NCBI GenBank assembly: GCA_004297725.1
Contig: SCUS01000133.1
Span: 186,001 to 250,000 of the forward strand
Source: Myxococcaceae bacterium
GTDB lineage: Bacteria; Myxococcota_A; Polyangia; Polyangiales; Ga0077539
DNA: 64,000 nt
Reading direction: 5' to 3'
Part shown: positions 1 through 6,996 of the stretch, piece by piece
How the letters are laid out: each line of letters begins with the position of its first letter
Numbering within the stretch: position 1 is the stretch's first letter
Notes under the pieces: generated by a model
Databases searched by the model: none
Told to the model about the DNA's origin: nothing
What the model saw: only the letters and a program-made list of their open reading frames with translations
Translations under genes and position numbers: made by a program

Positions 1-469
1 CGCCGTCTTCGATGCGCTTGGCGATCTCGACCTCGCCCTCGCGGGTGAGCAGCGAGACCGAGCCCATCTTGCGGAGGTACATCCGCACCGGGTCGTTGCT
101 CTTGGCCGCGTAGGCGTCCTCGGCGACGGCCTCCTCCTCGTCCGGAATCGGGACGACGCGCTTCTCCTGGTCTTCCTCCGCGGCGCGCTTGGCCGGGACC
201 TTCACCTGGTTGCTCGCCTCGACGACCTCGATCTCCTCGTCGCCGAGGATGCCGATCAGCTCGTCGAACTGGTCTGCGGAGATGGCGTCCGTCGTGAAAG
301 CCTCATTGATCTCGTCGAGGGTGATGCTCCCCTTGGACTTGCCGAGCTCGATCAGCTGCTGGACCTCCTTGCGGTCGCGGCCCTTGCCAGGCGCCGTCGC
401 CTCCGCGGCCTTCGCCGCGCCGCCAGAGTTCTTCCCAGATGTCGCCTTGCGAGTGGTCTCTTCCTTCAT
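1..469 (-). CDS. rpoD: RNA polymerase sigma factor RpoD, N-terminal part (runs off the window)
   Basis: This is the primary sigma-70 factor, which directs RNA polymerase to housekeeping promoters. Only about the first 156 residues are present; the gene continues beyond base 1. After a Lys/Ala-rich start it shows a region 1.1-like segment (IELGKSKGSITLDEINEAF), an acidic linker, and region 1.2 (NDPVRMYLRKMGSVSLLTREGE, leading into AKRIEDG). The ATG at 469 is preceded by GGAGGAG seven bases upstream, a good ribosome binding site. It lies 93 bases downstream of dnaG on the same strand, the classic dnaG-rpoD order of the macromolecular synthesis operon. Identity is near certain from region 1.2 plus context. 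Confidence 0.95.
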   Translation of the reverse strand, partial: MKEETTRKATSGKNSGGAAKAAEATAPGKGRDRKEVQQLIELGKSKGSITLDEINEAFTTDAISADQFDELIGILGDEEIEVVEASNQVKVPAKRAAEEDQEKRVVPIPDEEEAVAEDAYAAKSNDPVRMYLRKMGSVSLLTREGEVEIAKRIEDG

Positions 470-562
470 CGAACGGCTCCTCCGCGCCGCAGTAACCGGC
501 CGCGCTGTCTGTACGATCTGTCCCGCCCCGTCAAATCAACCATCATCAACCCTCACCCTGCC

Positions 563-2458
563 TCAACCGCCGACCCGCCGCTTCAGCGCGAGCTCGCGCT
601 TCATGTTCAGCTCCTCGTTCAGTACCTGCGCCTCGCTCTTGTGATCGCCGTCGACGCCCGCGGCGAAGCTCCGGTCCTTCAGCTCCGCGGTCACCCGCCC
701 GATGTGCAGGCGCCGCAGCGTGGTGAGCGCGCCCATGAGCATCGCCCTCGCCCTCGCCAGCAGCTCCGGGGTCTCCGCCTCGGTCGGGCTGAGCTGCTCC
801 GCCAACCACTGCCGGTCGGCCGGGTTGGGCGCGAGGTCGAGCAGCGTCGGCGCGTCGAGCCGCTGCCCCTCCGCCCACTCGCGCTGCGCCTCGGCCACCA
901 GCGACCAGGTGATCTTATCGACGAGGGTATTCAGCTCGGCCAGCTCGGGCACCTCGAGCAGCTGAGGGCACCAGAGCACCGAGGCGACGATGGCGGCCTG
1001 GGCCTTGCGGTCCATCACCCGGGCCTCGCCGGCCGAGGGGAAGAGCTCGCCGAGGCCCGCCCGGGCCTTCGGGAGCGTGGACTTCTGCTCGGTGAACTCC
1101 ATCGGCCGCCCGATCTGACGGAGGTTCTCCCGCACGATGCCCTCCACCACCGACTCGTCGAGGTGCAGCGTGTGTACGGCCTGGCTGATGTAGGCGCGGC
1201 GCTCGCCGATGTCCCGCACCGCGGCGATGGCGGGAGCGATGATGCGCAGCGCGGCGATGCGCTGCGGCACCGCGTCGCGCAGGCGGGTGCGCGACGTGCT
1301 GATGAGCCACTCGACCAGGCTCGGGGCCCCGTGGAGGATCTGCGTCATCCCCTCCAGGCCGAACTCCGGGTCCGCGCTGCGGAGGTAGCTGTCCGGGTCC
1401 ATCTTCGCCGGGAGCACGCCCACCCGCGCGGCGAGGCCCACCTCGGCGCAGACCGAGTAGGCCGCGGCGGTCGCCTTGCGCCCCGCCTCGTCGCCGTCGA
1501 AGAGCAGCACGACGTTCTCCGCGAAGCGCCGGAGCAGCCTGGCCTGCGCCTCGGTGAAGCTCGTGCCCAGCGGCGCCACCGTCTCGGTGAACCCGTGCTG
1601 GTGCATCTGCACCACGTCGAAGTTGCCTTCGACCAGGATCGCCTCGGCCTTCTGGCGCATCGTCGTGCGCGCGCTCCCGAGGCCGTAGAGCAGCTCGGAC
1701 TTCTTGTAGAGCGGCGTCTCCGGGCTGTTGATGTACTTGCCCGCGTCCTCCGGGACGAGGCCCTCGGGCATGTCCTCGGTCACCGGGAGCACCCGGCCCG
1801 AGAAGGCCACCACGCGGCCGGCGCGGTCGACCACCGGGAACATCAGCCGGTGCCGGAAGCGGTCGTACCAGCCGCCGTTGCGCCCCGGCATGAGCAGGCC
1901 CGCGAGCTCGGCGTCGGCGGGCGACACCTTCTGCGCCTTCAGGTGCTCGGCGAGCCCGTCCCAGCGGGCGGGCGCGTAGCCGAGGCGGAAGCGCGCGGTG
2001 ACCTCCTCGGCCACGCCTCGCTCGGAGAGCACGTCGCGGGCGAGCTCGCTGTACGGCGCGTCGACGAGGCAGCGCTCGTAGTACGCCGCGGCGAGCTCAC
2101 AGGCCGCCGCGAGGCGCTCGCCCAGGTCGCGCTGGCGACGGTCTTCCGCGATGCGCTCCGGGTCGCGGGTCTCCGGGAGCTCGACGCCCGCCTTCTCCGC
2201 GAGCGCGCGCAGGGCCTCGACGAAGTTCACCCCCTCGATCTGCTCGTAGAACTTGAGCGCGTCGCCGGAGGCCTTGCAGCCGAAGCAGAAGTAGAAGCCC
2301 CGCTCGGCGTTGACGTTGAAGCTCGGCGTGCGCTCCTCGTGGAAGGGGCAGCGCGCGATCCAGTTCATGCCCGCGCGGCGCAGGGGCATGTACTGGCCGA
2401 CGAGCTCTACCAGGTCGGTCCGTTGGCGGACCTGGTCGACGACGCTGCGATCGATCAC
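563..2458 (-). CDS. dnaG: DNA primase DnaG
   Basis: DnaG makes RNA primers at the replication fork and is recruited by the DnaB helicase. The 631-residue protein has the N-terminal CHC2 zinc finger (C37, H40, C58, C61; CPFHEERTPSF), the primase core, a TOPRIM fold around residues 265-350 (motifs EAILVEGNFD and LLFDGDEAGRKA), and a helical C-terminal region of the DnaB-binding type. Length is normal for the family. The start is a GTG at 2458 giving MIDRSVVDQ, typical of DnaG; an AGCGGA sits very close to it, so the ribosome site is poor. rpoD follows 93 bases downstream. A copy of the recurring palindrome (915-930) lies inside the gene and a near-match lies upstream. Confidence 0.97.
   Translation of the reverse strand: MIDRSVVDQVRQRTDLVELVGQYMPLRRAGMNWIARCPFHEERTPSFNVNAERGFYFCFGCKASGDALKFYEQIEGVNFVEALRALAEKAGVELPETRDPERIAEDRRQRDLGERLAAACELAAAYYERCLVDAPYSELARDVLSERGVAEEVTARFRLGYAPARWDGLAEHLKAQKVSPADAELAGLLMPGRNGGWYDRFRHRLMFPVVDRAGRVVAFSGRVLPVTEDMPEGLVPEDAGKYINSPETPLYKKSELLYGLGSARTTMRQKAEAILVEGNFDVVQMHQHGFTETVAPLGTSFTEAQARLLRRFAENVVLLFDGDEAGRKATAAAYSVCAEVGLAARVGVLPAKMDPDSYLRSADPEFGLEGMTQILHGAPSLVEWLISTSRTRLRDAVPQRIAALRIIAPAIAAVRDIGERRAYISQAVHTLHLDESVVEGIVRENLRQIGRPMEFTEQKSTLPKARAGLGELFPSAGEARVMDRKAQAAIVASVLWCPQLLEVPELAELNTLVDKITWSLVAEAQREWAEGQRLDAPTLLDLAPNPADRQWLAEQLSPTEAETPELLARARAMLMGALTTLRRLHIGRVTAELKDRSFAAGVDGDHKSEAQVLNEELNMKRELALKRRVGG
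915..930. repeat. Recurring palindrome, variant TTAT-N8-GTAT
   Basis: CTTATCGACGAGGGTATT inside dnaG. Arms TTAT and GTAT are a relaxed form of TTAC-N8-GTAA; on the coding strand the arms fall on AAT and GAT codons. Confidence 0.5.
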
Positions 2459-2505
2459 TCCGCTGCCGCCTCGTGCTGAAGGGGGAAAATCGCTCGGACT
2501 CAGGA

Positions 2506-2521
2506 ATACCCTGCCCGGTGA
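2506..2521. repeat. Recurring palindrome, near-match in the dnaG upstream region
   Basis: ATACCCTGCCCGGTGA has the 8-base spacing but one arm reads GTGA. Intergenic, between dnaG and the secreted protein gene. Confidence 0.35.
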
Positions 2522-2679
2522 GCGGACGTTGCGTAGCTCGACCCCCCACGAGGGTCAAGAAGCTCGCCATGAGAATCATCACTCGAGAATTCTCGGGAGA
2601 TCCCGGGCATCTGCGCCGGGTTGCGTTCTGCAAGAGAAAGGCCATGGGGTGTCGTGATAGGCCCCCCGATTGCACCCCC

Positions 2680-3255
2680 ATGGCAACGCATCCCCGCCCC
2701 ATGCTCCTCGTCGCCCTCGGCCTCGCGGCCGCGGCGCTGCCCCTCGTGGTCGCCGCCGACCCGTGGCCCGCCCTCGCGATTCCGCCCGAGAACGCGCGCT
2801 CGCTGCGCGCTCCTCCGCGGCGTCCCCCGCCGGGTGACGTCGACGCCCGCGCCCGGCTGCTGGTCGACGCCCTGCGCTCCGGCGAGGCGGCGGACCTTCA
2901 GCGCGCCGAGGGGTTCTTCCTCCCTCGCGAGCCCTTCCTCGCCATCAAGGACATGTCCGGCGCGTCGGGCTACTTCGCGACCCTGCTGCGCTGGTATCGC
3001 CGGGACATCCAGGCCGAGCGCGCCCGCCGCCGCGACTGGTCGGGCGCCCGCTTCGAGGGCTTCGACCTGTCCAGGGCCTGCACCTGGATGGCCGTCGGGC
3101 GCGAGGCCAACCGCCTGCCGTACTGGAGCTGCTACCGCTCGACGCTGCGGGTCGCCGTCGGGGGGCGCACCGAGCGGGTCGAGGTGCGCGTGATGATCCA
3201 CTGGGGCGATCGCTGGTACGCGACGCACCTCGGGGCGGTGCCCGCGCGGCGCTGA
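2680..3255 (+). CDS. Secreted protein of unknown function
   Basis: A 191-residue protein with an N-terminal signal peptide (hydrophobic stretch LLVALGLAAAALPLVVAA, likely cleavage after AA-DP), then a Pro/Arg-rich linker and a compact domain of about 120 residues with several Trp/Tyr (ATLLRWYRRDIQAER, WMAVGREANRLPYWSCYRS, VMIHWGDRWYATHLG). No family was recognised; the last half reads like a small mixed alpha/beta secreted domain. The ATG at 2680 was chosen because it places the signal peptide at the N-terminus; an ATG at 2701 is equally possible and neither has a Shine-Dalgarno. It stands alone, divergent from dnaG. Confidence 0.6.
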   Translation: MATHPRPMLLVALGLAAAALPLVVAADPWPALAIPPENARSLRAPPRRPPPGDVDARARLLVDALRSGEAADLQRAEGFFLPREPFLAIKDMSGASGYFATLLRWYRRDIQAERARRRDWSGARFEGFDLSRACTWMAVGREANRLPYWSCYRSTLRVAVGGRTERVEVRVMIHWGDRWYATHLGAVPARR

Positions 3256-3281
3256 TCGCCGCGGCAACGTCCCGCGCAGGC

Positions 3282-3310
3282 TCGACAGCCCCGCCCGGGA
3301 GGCGCTACGA
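3282..3310 (+). promoter_or_regulatory. Sigma70-type promoter close to the start codon
   Basis: TCGACA, a 17-base spacer, then CTACGA; the ATG of the DUF962 gene follows seven bases later with no Shine-Dalgarno. Fits the leaderless promoter pattern found before several other genes here. Confidence 0.4.
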
Positions 3311-3317
3311 CCTCCGC

Positions 3318-3707
3318 ATGAGCACTCCAGACATCAAGTCGTTCGAGGATTTCTGGCCGTACTACGTGCGGGCGCACAAGAACCCTGTGACCCGCACCGT
3401 GCATGCCATCGGGACGAGCGTCGGCGCCGCGGTCGCCATCACCGGGCTGTTGCTGGGGAAGAAGTCCCTGGTGCCGGTCGGCGCGGCCATCGGATATGGC
3501 TGCGCCTGGTACTCGCACTTCTTCATCGAGGGGAACAAGCCGGCCACCTTCGGGCACCCGCTGTACTCGCTCGCCGGCGACTGGGTGATGATCTCCAAGA
3601 TGCTCCGCGGCACCATGGACGCCGAGGTCGAGCGCGTCACCGCGCAGGCCGTCCCGGTGAGCGCGGCGCCGCCCGTTCCGGTCTCCGGCGACGGCGTGCT
3701 GCACTGA
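3318..3707 (+). CDS. DUF962 (Mpo1-like) small membrane protein
   Basis: The 129-residue protein matches the DUF962/Mpo1-like family: a short integral membrane protein with conserved HKNPVTRTVHAIGTS near the N-terminus and SHFFIEGNKPATF followed by PLYSLAGDWVM. Yeast Mpo1 is an iron-dependent dioxygenase of 2-hydroxy fatty acid alpha-oxidation; in bacteria the role is unproven. Two hydrophobic segments (about residues 32-48 and 50-66) support a membrane location. The C-terminal tail is Ala/Pro/Val-rich and unconserved. The next gene follows 14 bases downstream on the same strand. Confidence 0.85.
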   Translation: MSTPDIKSFEDFWPYYVRAHKNPVTRTVHAIGTSVGAAVAITGLLLGKKSLVPVGAAIGYGCAWYSHFFIEGNKPATFGHPLYSLAGDWVMISKMLRGTMDAEVERVTAQAVPVSAAPPVPVSGDGVLH

Positions 3708-3721
3708 GCGTCGCCCGCCCC

Positions 3722-4456
3722 GTGTCGACCCCGGACACCATCCAGCGAGCCCGCCGCCACCTCCTCGTCGCCTACGGGCTCGTGAACGTGCTGGTGTTCG
3801 CGCTCTCGCGGCCGGCGGCCGTGCGGCGCGACCTGCACGGGCTCATCGGGGTGGTGTTCCTGGTGGCGGCGCTGCGCGGGGTGAGCAGGGACGACGACGA
3901 CACCGAGCGCTACGGCATCCGGCTGGAGGGCCTGATCCCGGGCCACCAGGGCGACCCCCGCTCGCTGCCCAGGGCCCTCATCGAGGCCATCCCCTCGGCC
4001 GTCCGCGAGCTGGGCGTCGCGGCCCTCGTCGCCGCCGTCGTGCTCCCGGTCTACTCGCTGGCCTGGCCCCTCATCAACCAGCCCATCGGACCGCGCCACC
4101 TCCCCTTCTCCCACGACCCGGTCGCCACCCTCCTCGGCGAGGTCGTCGCCGTCGCCCTCACCGAGGAACTCTTCTTCCGGGGCTACGTCCAGACCCGCCT
4201 CGCCGACGCCCTCGGTCTCGCGGACTTTACCCGCACCCGTAAGCCTCCCTTCGCCGACGCCGCCCGCGTCCTGGTGCTCACCTCCGCCCTCTTCGCCCTC
4301 ACGCACGTCATCGCCGAGCCCGGCATCGGCCGCGCCGCGGTCTTCTTCCCCAGCCTCCTCTTCGGCGCGGTGCGCATCTGGCGCGGGGGCATCGGCGCCG
4401 CGGTGGCCCTGCACGCGATCTTCAACGTCTTCGAGCGCTACCTCGAGGGCCGGTGA
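3722..4456 (+). CDS. CPBP-family glutamic-type intramembrane protease
   Basis: This 244-residue membrane protein belongs to the CPBP/Abi family. The motifs are intact: E148-E149 with R153 (TEELFFRGY), H195 (FALTHVI) and H231/N235 (HAIFNVF). Several hydrophobic helices precede them. Family members cleave substrates within the membrane; in Myxococcota some CPBP proteins (MrtX, MrtC) are the proposed myxosortases that process MYXO-CTERM tails, and the window encodes one such substrate candidate (46544-49174). Assignment as a myxosortase is inference only. The start is a GTG at 3722. Its TGA overlaps the next gene's GTG (GTGA), so the two are translationally coupled. A palindrome copy lies at 4227-4242. 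Confidence 0.85.
   Translation: MSTPDTIQRARRHLLVAYGLVNVLVFALSRPAAVRRDLHGLIGVVFLVAALRGVSRDDDDTERYGIRLEGLIPGHQGDPRSLPRALIEAIPSAVRELGVAALVAAVVLPVYSLAWPLINQPIGPRHLPFSHDPVATLLGEVVAVALTEELFFRGYVQTRLADALGLADFTRTRKPPFADAARVLVLTSALFALTHVIAEPGIGRAAVFFPSLLFGAVRIWRGGIGAAVALHAIFNVFERYLEGR
4227..4242. repeat. Recurring palindrome TTAC-N8-GTAA
   Basis: TTACCCGCACCCGTAA inside the CPBP protease gene, read with codons TTT-ACC-CGC-ACC-CGT-AAG. Confidence 0.7.
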
Positions 4457-5103
4457 GGTCCGCCGCCCTCTTCGACATGGACCACACGCTGGTCGCCGCC
4501 AACAGCGCGCTGCTCTACGTGAAGTGGCTCCGCGGGCGGGGCGAGGCCCGGCGGAGGGACGCGGCGCGCTTCGGCTGGTGGTTCATGCGCTACATGGCCG
4601 GCGCGGTCGACGCGAGCGGCATCGCCCGGGTCGTCGCCCGTCCCCTCGCCGGTCGGGACGCGGAGCGCTTCATCCGCGAGGTCGAGGAGTGGTCCGCCGC
4701 GGAGGTGGTGCCCTTCATCTCGGCGCGCGCTAGGTCGGTGGTCGCGCAGCGCCAGGCCCGGGGTGATTTGTGCGCGGTGCTCACCAGCTCGACCGCCTAC
4801 GCCGCGAAGCCGGTGGCCGACTTCCTCGGCATCGAGCACGTCCTCGCGTCGCGCCTCGTGGCCGAGGGCGGGCGGCTCACCGGGTCGATCGAGGAGCCCT
4901 TCTGCTTCGGCGGGGCCAAGGTCACGGTGGCCGAGCGCTGGGCCCGCGAGCACGACGTCGACCTGAGCGTCAGCGCCTTCTACACCGACTCGATCACCGA
5001 CCTGCCCATGCTCGACGCCGTGGGCGAGCCCGTGGTGGTCAACCCCGACCCCCGCCTCCGATGGACCGCGTGGCGACGGGGTTGGCCGGTGGAGCGCTGG
5101 TAG
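4453..5103 (+). CDS. HAD-superfamily hydrolase, subfamily IB (phosphoserine phosphatase-like)
   Basis: A 216-residue HAD phosphatase. Motif I is DMDHTLV (nucleophile D8, acid D10), motif II is the TSST segment, and motif IV is DSITDLPML near the C-terminus, the subfamily IB arrangement shared by SerB-like phosphatases and bacterial lipid or nucleotide phosphatases. The substrate cannot be told from sequence. The GTG start overlaps the preceding protease stop by four bases. Its last 65 bases overlap, antisense, the 3' end of the gene at 5039-5377. Confidence 0.88.
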   Translation: MRSAALFDMDHTLVAANSALLYVKWLRGRGEARRRDAARFGWWFMRYMAGAVDASGIARVVARPLAGRDAERFIREVEEWSAAEVVPFISARARSVVAQRQARGDLCAVLTSSTAYAAKPVADFLGIEHVLASRLVAEGGRLTGSIEEPFCFGGAKVTVAERWAREHDVDLSVSAFYTDSITDLPMLDAVGEPVVVNPDPRLRWTAWRRGWPVERW

Positions 5104-5377
5104 CCTTCGCGCGCTTCTCCCCGGCGGGCCGCTCCAGCACCGCGCGCACGCTCGGGTCGAGGCCCTCGAGCTCCCAGGTCATCCGTCGCAGCACCCCGGC
5201 GAGCACCTCGATCTGGGCGTCGACGGAGCCCCGCTCGTCGACCAGCACCGTCGGGACGCCCTTCACCACGCAGAAGCCCCCCGCGGAGGTGCCTCGGCTC
5301 ATTGCCTCCTTGCGCACGGTCAGTCCCCGCGACTGCGCCAGCGACACCAACGCCTCGACCAGGACCTTGCCTCGCAT
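5039..5377 (-). CDS. Conserved-looking hypothetical protein, convergent overlap with the HAD gene
   Basis: A 112-residue protein with a compact, protein-like N-terminal part (KVLVEALVSLAQSRGLTV, FCVVKGVPTVLVDERG, DAQIEVLAGVLRRM) followed by a basic, low-complexity tail. No family was recognised. The alternating hydrophobic pattern and the absence of any other good frame at 5104-5440 support it. The tail (5039-5103) lies antisense to the end of the HAD gene. ATG at 5377 was chosen; a GTG immediately upstream (5380) is an alternative. It is divergent from the pterin dehydratase gene. Confidence 0.6.
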   Translation of the reverse strand: MRGKVLVEALVSLAQSRGLTVRKEAMSRGTSAGGFCVVKGVPTVLVDERGSVDAQIEVLAGVLRRMTWELEGLDPSVRAVLERPAGEKRAKATSAPPANPVATRSIGGGGRG

Positions 5378-5442
5378 CACTGCACAGGATGACAGCCGCG
5401 GCCGCGAGACTCCATCGCCGTTCGTCTGCTACGCCCTCGTGC

Positions 5443-5739
5443 ATGGTACGGAAGCGACTGGACGAGAAGGACATCCGGGGCGGGATCGAGGACCTCGAGG
5501 GCTGGCGGGTCGAGGGCGACACGATCACCGCGACCTACCGCTTCGACCGCTACGATGCGGCCGTGGCCTTCGCGGTGCGCATCGCGCTCCACGCGCAGCG
5601 CATCGACCACCACCCCGACCTGCTCATCCAGTGGGGCAAGGTCACCGTCACCTGGACGACCCACGACGCGGGCGGCGTCACCCGCAAGGACCTCGACGCC
5701 GCCGCCGAGGTCGCGCAGTTCTACCGCTCCCCCGGCTGA
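5443..5739 (+). CDS. Pterin-4a-carbinolamine dehydratase
   Basis: The 98-residue length and the motif order LEGWRVEGDTITATYRF, FAVRIALHAQRIDHHPDL, VTVTWTTHDAGGVTRKDLDAA match 4a-hydroxytetrahydrobiopterin dehydratases (PhhB/DCoH). The conserved histidines of the H-x(n)-HHPD and T-x-H-D motifs, which dehydrate the carbinolamine formed by aromatic amino acid hydroxylases, are present. No hydroxylase gene is nearby; a 6-pyruvoyl-tetrahydropterin synthase-like gene lies at 20674. The ATG at 5443 starts MVRKRLDE, the usual family beginning, without a clear Shine-Dalgarno. Confidence 0.93.
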   Translation: MVRKRLDEKDIRGGIEDLEGWRVEGDTITATYRFDRYDAAVAFAVRIALHAQRIDHHPDLLIQWGKVTVTWTTHDAGGVTRKDLDAAAEVAQFYRSPG

Positions 5740-5829
5740 GAGCTCCTGCGGCGCCCCGGCGCCGACCTGCCCGTAACTCCTCGCGCGGCGCGGGCCCACC
5801 CTACGGTGGGCGCAGAGGAGAGACGTGCC

Positions 5830-6141
5830 ATGTCCGACCGCCACCGGGACGTCCTGCGTCCGCCGATCGCCCAACGCCCCGTGCGCACCGACCCCCGCGT
5901 CGAGCCCGACGCGCCGTCCGCCCGCGATGCGCAGATGGCGTGCCTCGCCCGCATCGCCCTCGTGCGCCGCCGGGTCGTGATCGAGCCCGAAGATCGCCCC
6001 CGGGTGGCCGCCGCCGCGCCGCGCCCCGACTTCGCCCGCCCGCCGCGCCGCCCGGAGGCGCCCGCTGTCGATCGCGGCGTGTGGTGCTTCCGGCCGAGCG
6101 ACGACCGCGTCGAGGTCGTCGACCTCCCGGACGAGGACTGA
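5830..6141 (+). CDS. Small Pro/Arg-rich hypothetical protein
   Basis: A 103-residue, low-complexity protein rich in Arg, Pro, Ala and Asp, ending in a more ordered stretch (VWCFRPSDDRVEVVDLPDED). The ATG at 5830 follows a purine-rich GAGGAGAG about eight bases upstream, one of the better ribosome sites here, and this is the main support that it is translated. No family recognised; it could be a disordered accessory protein. Confidence 0.45.
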   Translation: MSDRHRDVLRPPIAQRPVRTDPRVEPDAPSARDAQMACLARIALVRRRVVIEPEDRPRVAAAAPRPDFARPPRRPEAPAVDRGVWCFRPSDDRVEVVDLPDED

Positions 6142-6169
6142 ACCCCAGGAGGCCGCCGCGCGCGCAGGC

Positions 6170-6198
6170 TTGACAGCGGCGCGTCGTCCGCGCTGTGT
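6170..6198 (+). promoter_or_regulatory. Sigma70-type promoter of pssA
   Basis: A perfect -35 TTGACA is followed by a 17-base spacer and a weak -10 (CTGTGT). The ATG at 6209 begins ten bases after the -10, so the predicted transcript would have little or no leader. Confidence 0.5.
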
Positions 6199-6208
6199 TC
6201 CCGGTGAA

Positions 6209-6991
6209 ATGCGCCTCTTCGACCGCTTTCCCGCGCGCTACCTCGCCCCCAACGGCGTCACCTGCATCGGCCTCGTCCTCGGGCTCCTCTCGATTCGCAC
6301 CTCCCTCGGCGCGACCTCGCTCCCGCAGCTCGAGGAGGCCGCGTGGCTGATCCTCTACGCGGTGCTTCTCGACAAGGCCGACGGCGCCATCGCGAGGAGG
6401 CTCAACGCCAGCAGCGAGTTCGGGGTGCAGCTCGACTCCTTCTCCGACTTCGTCACCTTCGGCATCTGCCCCGCGGCGCTCATCACCCAGGCGGTCACCC
6501 TCGGCGCCCCGGAGCCGTGGTCCCAGGGCGCGGCCCACATGGCGCTGCTCGGCCTCGGCGCGGCGTACGTGCTCTGCGCGGCCATCCGTCTCGCGAAGTT
6601 CAACGTCACCACCGACGTGGTCGGCTCGCGCTTCTTCCTCGGGCTCCCCTCCACCAGCAGCGGCGGCATGCTCGCGTCGGCCTTCCTCGCCCACCGCGCC
6701 AACGCCCTCGGCGCCTCGACGCTGGCGGCCTTCGTCGGCGTCATGGCCCTCTTCGCCGCGCTGATGGTGAGCAACCTCCCACAGCCGAAGCTCCACATCT
6801 CCTCGCAGCCGGTCATCAAGGTGCTGCAGCTGCTCGTGGTGCTGAGCGTCTACGTGCTCATCCCGCTGCACCTCGCGCCGACCTACCTCATCGCGGCCTC
6901 CGGGCTCTACACCATCGGCGGCTTCATCTACGGCCTCAAGGTCACCGGGGGACGGCACCCCGGCGAGCTCGAGGCGCCCGCCGCGCACTGA
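6209..6991 (+). CDS. pssA: CDP-alcohol phosphatidyltransferase, probably phosphatidylserine synthase
   Basis: This 260-residue membrane enzyme transfers a phosphatidyl group from CDP-diacylglycerol to an alcohol. The signature D-G-x2-A-R-x8-G-x3-D-x3-D is complete (D58, G59, A62, R63, G72, D76, D80). About six hydrophobic segments follow, with the LPSTSSGG stretch common in PssA-type enzymes; serine is the likely acceptor. The ATG at 6209 was preferred to upstream codons because a TTGACA promoter (6170-6198) overlaps those codons. It ends five bases before the convergent dehydrogenase gene, leaving no room for a terminator. Confidence 0.85.
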   Translation: MRLFDRFPARYLAPNGVTCIGLVLGLLSIRTSLGATSLPQLEEAAWLILYAVLLDKADGAIARRLNASSEFGVQLDSFSDFVTFGICPAALITQAVTLGAPEPWSQGAAHMALLGLGAAYVLCAAIRLAKFNVTTDVVGSRFFLGLPSTSSGGMLASAFLAHRANALGASTLAAFVGVMALFAALMVSNLPQPKLHISSQPVIKVLQLLVVLSVYVLIPLHLAPTYLIAASGLYTIGGFIYGLKVTGGRHPGELEAPAAH

Positions 6992-6996
6992 CCCGC

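Noticed and set aside
641..2479. Long plus-strand frame opposite dnaG
   Set aside because: dnaG has zinc-finger and TOPRIM motifs on the minus strand; the plus frame has none.
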